Origin: Xanthoparmelia taractica
Lineage: Eukaryota > Ascomycota > Lecanoromycetes > Lecanorales > Parmeliaceae
DNA length: 64,000 nucleotides
Direction: 5' to 3'
NCBI GenBank assembly: GCA_033085395.1
Contig: JANQBS010000142.1
Coordinates: 40,784 to 104,783 of the forward strand
In this document: positions 57,754 to 64,000 of the stretch, one piece after another
Layout of the letters: each line of letters opens with the position of its first letter
Position numbering within the stretch: position 1 is the stretch's first letter
The notes under the pieces: model-generated
The model's database searches: none
Told to the model about the DNA's origin: nothing
The model's input: the letters and a program-made list of their open reading frames with translations, nothing else
Position numbers and translations under genes: made by a program

Positions 57754-58338
57754 ATGTCATCACCAGAAATACACCCTCCCAACGACACAATCACGACCGA
57801 GCGTCTCCTTCTCCGTCCCCTCTCCCCCGCAGACAGCCAAGGCGTCTTCGCCATCCGCTCCGATCCCAGAGTCCTCTACTGGACCGAACCCGACACACGC
57901 GAGAAGAGCGACGAATGGCTCAAAACAAAGCTCGAAAGCGAAAAATGCATGACTTACACCGTGTCACCGCTCCCTACTCCCGAAAACCCATCCCCGCAAA
58001 TCATCGGCCTGACAGGCGCGCACGCCCTTCCAGAAATCGGCTACATCTTCCACCCTTCCGCTTGGGGCCGCGGCTACGCGACCGAAGCTCTGAGAGCTTG
58101 GATCCGGATGTATTGGGAGAGGTATGCGGATGGGCATCCCGTGCTACATGAGGGTGAGAGGGGGTATCTGAATGCGCGGACGGGGCCGGATGGAGAGGGA
58201 AGTCGGGCGGTGTTGAGGAAGTGTGGGTTTAGGTGGTTTGGGGAGGAGGAGGTTAGTGATGAGAGGTTGGGAGCTAAGGAAGGTCTGAAGGTGGTGCTGC
58301 AGGAGTTTAGGCTTGCAAGGCCGGGCGTGGAAGGATGA
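57754..58338 (+). CDS. GNAT-family N-acetyltransferase (RimJ/RimL-like)
   Basis: A single-exon frame of 194 aa with ATG at 57754 in the context accATG. The opening ITTERLLLRPLSPADSQGVF is the characteristic start of the RimJ/RimL acetyltransferase group. The acetyl-CoA binding motif A reads EIGYIFHPSAWGRGYATEAL (about residues 93-112), with the R/Q-x-x-G-x-G/A loop present as WGRGYA. The end GSRAVLRKCGFRWFGEE is the conserved motif B helix and strand. The length fits the family. Substrate (protein N-terminus, amino sugar, amine or drug) cannot be told. It lacks introns and lies alone between two gene-poor stretches, so it might be a mobile or acquired gene, but codon use was not quantified. 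Confidence 0.88.
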   Translation: MSSPEIHPPNDTITTERLLLRPLSPADSQGVFAIRSDPRVLYWTEPDTREKSDEWLKTKLESEKCMTYTVSPLPTPENPSPQIIGLTGAHALPEIGYIFHPSAWGRGYATEALRAWIRMYWERYADGHPVLHEGERGYLNARTGPDGEGSRAVLRKCGFRWFGEEEVSDERLGAKEGLKVVLQEFRLARPGVEG

Positions 58339-59763
58339 GAGTTATAAGGAGGAAGTAGAGAGAGACTTTCAGGTTCTCTGTCGAACTAGACTCGCCTTTG
58401 AGCGCGTGTCTGAACAGTTATTGGATTCGTTTCCCTCTCACCATTCTTCCTGGATTCGTCTCCGCCGATCGCGGATGCATTGCGTGAAGGAGTCGCAAAG
58501 TCGCAAACCTGATTCACTATGACTGGTCGACCGAAAGCCTGACCCAAACTGCAACGCTTGTATCCTAACGAGGCAAGTATGGGAAATTGGGATTTCGTTG
58601 TCTATCGACTCGCGTACGGGGATGAGCAAGTATTATTCTAATCCCCTGCGGTATAAAGTTCCCCAACGGAAAAAACAAACCGACCATGCTGCCCGCGCTC
58701 GAGTGGAAACACTCACAGTATAAGATGATACACATGTGCTTGTGATGGGGCAGCAGGATGTGGAGCGATCAGACTCCTCACCAAGCTTTCTACTGCTGAA
58801 TCAACCCCCGCAGTGATACAAGAAGTGCTTAACTTTGGCTCTAATATGTAATGAATATAAGGTACTGGTTTGTATTGCGCGCAAACTACCATGCTACAAA
58901 TTCAGCTGTCTTGCGTCTTGTGACGGCATCGTGCCTGTAGCCAACCCCCTTCCGTGTCATCCCTTCCCCAATATTCATCATTTCTCCATTTTCTATGATT
59001 ATGGTCTGCGCGAGCTCCTAGTGGCTTCGTCGGTTTTAGGTGTTCTCTCTGCCGATTTCCCCCCGGCGCGCCCCCCCCCCCATCCCCTTCTCGGCGAGGT
59101 AATCGCGCTTACGACCCCGAGGTTCGTCGCCTTCAAGCCACGTCTAAGAAAACGGATAATACACCAAATACATCATTGTACCTCTCTGGGGCGGTTGAGT
59201 CCGATCTCTTTGAGATGAAGTTGTCGGATTTTTTTTGAGGTGGGTGTTCCAATTCCCTAGGTGTGTCCGATCCCCTAGGTGTGTATCTCCTTGAAGTCTG
59301 TGTGTATCTGATCTCCTTGATGTGCGTGCGTCAAACTCTTTGAAGAATGAGGTATCATGGTGTATGTTTTGTTCTTTGGCACTTCGCGTAATCAATTGCT
59401 CTAAGGTATGGTTTCCCTTCTCTTCAAAACGTATGGAGTTTCGAGCTGACGGGCGAAGTAGTTACCGTAGCCTCTGTTTGTGTGTGTATGAGTGACAGGA
59501 TCTCTTGGCTCTCCTGGCAAAATGCCAGAAGGTTCGTAGCCAGCACCGCGTACAGGTGGATCCAATCGCTGGCCGAAGAGGGAGCTAGTCACCACCCGGT
59601 GCTAACCCTGACAAGATCTGGTCCCAAGGGAATCGAACCCGAGGGGAACTCAAGCCACCCAATGGGAATGGGCCTCTCATATTTGTCACTCAGAGAGGAG
59701 CACGCTCGAGAAGGGTCACATCGGAGACTTCGCCAAACAAGATTTGGCCAGGAGTGGGAACTT
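58339..59763. other. Gene-poor stretch with degenerate short repeats
   Basis: Nothing codes convincingly. A C-run (59062-59086) is followed at about 59240-59330 by an imperfect short repeat around CCTAGGTGTGT and CTCCTTGA. On the minus strand a perfect pol III B-box-like motif (GGTTCGATTCC) lies at about 59630-59640. It is not part of any tRNA fold that I can complete. The area could be a decayed retroelement or SINE. Confidence 0.45.
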
Positions 59764-60231
59764 TTACATGTCAGGACCCACATCAATATGCGGGAAACTG
59801 GACGGCCACGTACAAATTTTCTTCATTGTCGGCCTGGCGGCTCTAAATCTTGCGGCTCTCTTCTCACTGTCTTTGAGCACCGCGAAGAGCTCGATGGTTT
59901 GCCATGTATTGTGGGTAGGGTCACACATAATATGTGCCCAATGGCTGAACCCATCGTCCGCTTTGGTCTTAAAGACCATGTTCGCATGGCCCCTTGGCTC
60001 CAACGTGCTGGAATGGTACGGGCTTCTAAAATCAACTATTAGATGCTTCTCTCAACGGAATTGATAGACTTACTCAAGGATTGCTATTGGGAAGCGATCC
60101 TCCCCGAAGATTTGCCAAACCTCTCTCGAGAGATCAAAAAGTGCGACCATCTTCTCCTTACGTTTTCCGAATTTTATGGCGTTCAGAATTCTACTGGTTG
60201 GTTTCATCCTGACAGGGATTAGAGGAGTCAT
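59764..60231 (-). CDS. Unknown two-exon protein
   Basis: Exons 60231-60074 and 60025-59764 give 139 aa. The intron (60026-60073) has a canonical gtaag donor, a plausible branch and a ttttag acceptor, and joins REVWQIFGEDRFPIAILE to SPYHSSTLEPRGHANMVF without a frameshift. The sequence (KADDGFSHWAHIMCDPTHNT, IELFAVLKDSEKRAARFRAA) has protein-like composition, but I recognise no domain. It may be a genuine small gene or the surviving part of a larger one. It lies between decayed repeats and a gene-poor stretch. Confidence 0.45.
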
Positions 60232-61629
60232 CTTGATGGGGTTTAGAGGAGGAATTATGGGTGATGTTTACAGTCTTTTCTACGGTATCACGAGCTTTGT
60301 AAACGTGGAACACTACTCAGTCGTCGCTCCTTCCTCATTTACATAGGAATCCCGAGCTCTCTCGCCAAGAATCGGAAGCCGCACGCATTGCCGCTGATTC
60401 CTCAAAGAGGTAGGAGCCTACCCTGGGACCGAGCAGATTGGCGGACATAGGGTCGTTGGCGTCTTTGAAATGGACTTGGCCCAAAGTTCTGCTCCCTGCC
60501 GACATGGATGCGTTGCCTTTACCTGAGCTACCAGACTCGAGTGTGCGAGTAAGAAGAAGGCTATCGATCCTGAAGGCAACCAGGTCTCTTTCATACATGC
60601 TTGTAGGTCAAGCCCCTTCTCGTTGGCGGGAGTGGTAGTGGAATTATCCTTATTGATGTTGGTAACCCTGACCCTATACTTGGGTGGGCATGACATGCAC
60701 GTTGCAAAACTACAGGACTTGTCGTATAATCAATCCAGCATTTACGCGCCTGTTTTGGAATCTACACTGACGACGGAAGTTGACTCGTTCAGTGTGGCTG
60801 CGTTGACGGTTCTGGAAAAGAAGTGACTGAAGACCCGTCAAAGAAGAGGTTTCGATGATGAGCATATCCTTACGTGACCTTTCAGTGCAGGTTTTTGATG
60901 AATAACAAAATACAACCTAGATTTAAGGGACCGTCGTAGTCATCTTTACTATAAATGCAGCAGGAATCGAGCTCAAGAACATCGAAAGCAAGCACATCTA
61001 GGAGCTCAAGTCAAGAAAGCGAAATCTAGTTCATAATTCATAGATGTACAGGTTTCAGAGCTCAAGGCGAACTCATCCTATAACGTCTCATGGCTCGTCT
61101 CGAACGAGCTGGGTTGGGCTGCAAAATTAGCAAGGAGGCTTCCTGCGCGCCGTGAGAGGTTCTTTGCTCATCAAACACTTCACATCGTACCTTTCATACC
61201 CAGGAGTCTATCTGAATCTTACTGCATCGGCATCTCCCACGTCCTTTAGGCCTTCTCCATCACATTGACCGGAAAAGTAGCGAGGTAGTTATCAGTAATG
61301 TCTCATCACGCATTGACTCACGTGAGCGCATATGACACGAATGTCCATGATAGAGGGACCGCTCTGCGCTACTAGATCTGTTTGAAGGTTCGACTGCTAA
61401 GGCTGGATGCCCAAGGCCTCATAGATTGCTGCAATAGGATGGCATACTGCGCAAGAGAAGAATCTATTCCCCCTGTATAATTACTATGATAGAGAATTTA
61501 CAATCTCACAGATTAAAGTATTACGCTCTGACTAATTTGTCACAGGGTGCAATCTCAATCGCCTCTTTAACCCTTCTGTCTGTTTCTTCAGCTTACGCAG
61601 AAGACGCCACTTGATCAGTGCTAAGCTAT
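60232..61629. other. Gene-poor stretch
   Basis: A minus-strand open frame at 60335-60598 (87 aa, containing GQVHFKDANDPMSANLLGP) has protein-like composition but no recognisable domain and no obvious continuation. From 60850 to 61600 no frame is worth listing. The right part is the 3' flank of the kinase gene. Confidence 0.4.
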
Positions 61630-63308
61630 CTATGAGAAGCTCTTCAACAAAGGGTCATATATCATTTCTCCAGGTGTGTAAGTCAAGGCTGGGCTGCGCT
61701 GAAACCAGGGATGCTTCAGCACGTCCGACGCCGAAGGACGGTCTGATGGGCGATATTGCGTCATGGAGATGATCAGATCACCAAAAGTATCTAGGCTCGG
61801 CTTCGTGAACCACAAATCCCCAGGTCTAAGACCATTTACAGTACCCTGCAGCGTATCGATAACACCCCAGTCTCCGTAGGGTGGTGCTGTGATATTTCAG
61901 CTACGCAAGCCCCAAGACGGATTTGGTTAAATTATGACTCGGCCTTTACTCACAGTTGTCTCTATCTGGAGGAGTATGATTCTGCCATTCCTCTGGCAGG
62001 TCTCCAAAGGCGTCAATCCACTCGTCGACAAGTTCATCTTTATGCTCCAACAATGGACTCCAGTAAAGAGCCCTTCCAGTGATTGTTTCGAATATCTTCA
62101 AGAGACGTCAATTGAGCCTCAATGTTTGAAATACACAGGGGCTAATACCATGCAACCCAAACTCCAAATATCCGCACTTGGGCTAAAGTGAGAGCTGAAA
62201 ATAACTTCTGGAGCTTTATATTTGAAAGGAATCGAAACTCCGTAATGGGTACCGTGCACATACTTTTTCCCAAAATCTATAACCTTCACACAAGGGGGGT
62301 TACCGTCAACATATTTGGTTTTGGCAGACTCTACCTGATAACGAGGCGCTTGCGCGGTCAACGACCCATCGACAGTCTCAACCTCACAGATTCTATAACT
62401 TTTTATTGGAGGGCACTCATGACCCCGTACCAATTCTGAGCTCGTGAGCAGCACGTTTTCATCACAAATGTCTACTCGCATAGGACTCGTTAGAGCCCGT
62501 AATTTCCCCTAAGTATATGAGGTTCCTAGGAGTTACTTACTGCCGTGCACAATATCCATGGAGTGCATATAAGCAACAGCTTCCACGAGCTGCTTTGCCA
62601 CCTCCCAGGATTCTCCGGGCGACAAGAGCCCAGGCTTGAGCCATGATCCAAGCGCTTCGGTGACTAGACACTGATGGTGCCCGTTGGGACCCGATACTTC
62701 AAATTGATCCAATAGCTTGACAATATGGTCCTTTCCCGGGCACTCTACTGGGCCATCATTTAACCGCCTTAGGATACTCCCTTCGCCTTCCTCCTTATCT
62801 CGATCAGATATGAGGAATTTGATAGCAACGTCGCGGGATAATCTGTAGCGCAGCAAATATTAGTTATGATAATTAACCTGATACCAGCACGCCGAAGAAT
62901 CATGTCGTTGAAAACCTACTTCCTGTCCCTTGCCAGCCAGATCGTCCCATCAAGTCCCCAACCAAGCTTATGCACAATGACATATCTACCTTCCTGAATA
63001 ATGTCTCCTAGGTGCACTGGGTGATATCCGCCGCTGCGATAGAGTGTCAAAGGTTCCGCGGGTATATTGCAGGGATAGTAAGGTCCATCTCGATCTACTT
63101 CGTGGCGTTCATACGTACGGAGACCTTCGAGACCCATGTGATAGGCTTCGTCATCTGGTGGGGAATTTGACATGGAGCGCTTGTGGGCAAAAATAAATTT
63201 GCGTGCCATGATTGGATAGCGGCTTCGAGAAAAGAACGGCGGAGAGCGTCGAAGACAAGCCGAATGGGCCATTGAAATCCGGCTCAACGGCAAAGACTTG
63301 GCCAGCAT
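61630..63308 (-). CDS. SRPK-like protein kinase with altered HRD motif
   Basis: Five exons (63308-62920, 62842-62541, 62471-62149, 62095-61954, 61886-61630) give 470 aa. The SRPK signature GGYHPVHLGDIIQEGRYVIV, then KLGWGLDGTIWLARD (glycine loop), and DVAIKF with the catalytic Lys are clear. DFG is present in CVKVIDFGKKYVHG, the APE-like motif is YKAPEVIF, and the F-helix reads SADIWSLGCMIFE. The HRD region reads HGN-ICDENVLL with the tag acceptor at 62472, placing Asn where the catalytic Asp belongs. With the alternative gag acceptor it reads HGI-DICDENVLL, which keeps Asp but adds one residue. The end PSASDVLKHPWFQRSPALTY is the kinase C-terminus. Numbers of such SRPK-like genes are expanded in some fungi; target proteins are unknown. 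The N-terminus, rich in basic residues, might be a targeting signal; the next in-frame ATG is at 63272. Confidence 0.85.
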
Positions 63309-64000
63309 GGTGAAGAGGTGGCTTATGCTGCTTAACGTGTAGATTGGTCTTTAAAACGATGATATAGATATTCCATGCAGTCAGCAGATTTGATGCAATT
63401 ATTTCACAAAAGTTCGAGGGGGTTGGAGGGAATCATGGATAGAAGATCCTTTATGTGAATGGTTCTAGTGGTTCCGGAACTTAGCTTTTAGACCCTGAGT
63501 TAGTTGCTGGAAATGAGGCTATTAGGGCTGGACGAGGGAGAGCACATAGATGGGGTTGATATTTGTATTACTACCTCTTGCAAAATAAGTAAACTTTTTT
63601 GGCTTGGCATTCCCCTAGAATTTTAAAATAAGAATAAAATAGTCGAAAATATTAATCGTAGCATAATACTTTCGTCGCTTCGCTCCTAGTAGTAGCCACC
63701 TTAAACAATCGGCCACCTCAATCAATTTCTCTTATCGCATCAAAAATGAATCAATTTCAAAATTCACAAACAATATATAACTTCACAACATTAGCGTAGA
63801 ATTCTTAAATTATTTTATAGATTATATTTCTATATATATATTCTAAGTATTTATTAATTTACTAAGATCTCAATACGCTATTAGTTATAAATACGGGTCG
63901 GAAAGGTGTGGTATATTTGATGATATGGGACTAGTTTTTCGAATACCATATCGAAAGGTATAGAATATCCCATACTCCCATTGGGTTTTTAATAAATATA
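63309..64000. other. AT-rich right edge
   Basis: From about 63560 the sequence becomes strongly A/T-rich, with runs such as TATATATATA near 63832-63840 and a few GC-richer islands (for example 63676-63720). No gene is visible. The composition is like that of RIP-mutated transposons in other ascomycetes, but no transposon protein is recognisable in this window. Confidence 0.5.

Noticed and set aside
59244..59330. Possible CRISPR-like or regular short repeat
   Set aside because: The CCTAGGTGTGT copies are irregular in spacing and only two to three are similar; a CRISPR array is not expected in a fungal nucleus.

Overview
The window is nuclear DNA of a filamentous ascomycete (Pezizomycotina). 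This is shown by short GT-AG introns of about 45-75 nt with CTRAY-like branch points, by an intron-containing tRNA-Cys, and by a recognisable fungal gene set: an SSK1-type response regulator, a Cdc11/AspA septin, Bot1/mS45, a PTH11-like receptor and SRPK-like kinases. Protein style makes Leotiomycetes plausible, but nothing in the sequence proves the class. Exon coordinates given here were deduced by hand from splice signals and reading frame.

Region by region. 1.5-21.8 kb is a conserved block: a CCDC97-like protein, a membrane-anchored spermidine-synthase-like protein, tRNA-Cys(GCA), the SSK1 response regulator of the HOG pathway, an AAAP amino-acid transporter, a Myb/SANT-like protein with a SUMO-interaction-like motif, mitoribosomal Bot1/mS45, a Bax-inhibitor-like protein, a Cdc11-type septin, a PROPPIN (Hsv2/WIPI-like) and the splicing factor Ist3. 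21.8-29.9 kb is gene-poor; it holds one Cys-rich single-pass membrane protein and one unknown gene carrying an in-frame stop. 29.9-35.9 kb is one giant ZNFX1/Hrr1-like helicase gene. 36.6-37.5 kb is a wrecked adenylosuccinate lyase copy.

37.8-49.6 kb is a second conserved block: a thioesterase-like protein, dynein light intermediate chain, a MIT plus coiled-coil protein that looks like Atg38/NRBF2, a LAM-family GRAM/VASt sterol transporter, a small secreted-type protein and a Ser-rich hypothetical. 49.6-64 kb is accessory: a P450 pseudogene, a PTH11-like seven-helix protein whose stop codon lies in a tandem repeat, a GNAT acetyltransferase, an unknown two-exon gene, an SRPK-like kinase with an ambiguous catalytic motif, and an AT-rich right edge.

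No secondary-metabolite cluster, CRISPR array, intact transposon or rRNA gene was seen. The genes do not form one pathway; as is usual in fungi, most are independent housekeeping genes. The most unusual items are the CCCH plus RZ-finger helicase, the candidate Atg38 homologue, the kinase with an altered HRD motif, and the gene that combines a GC-AG intron with a 33-nt intron. I did not find a convincing new multi-gene system.
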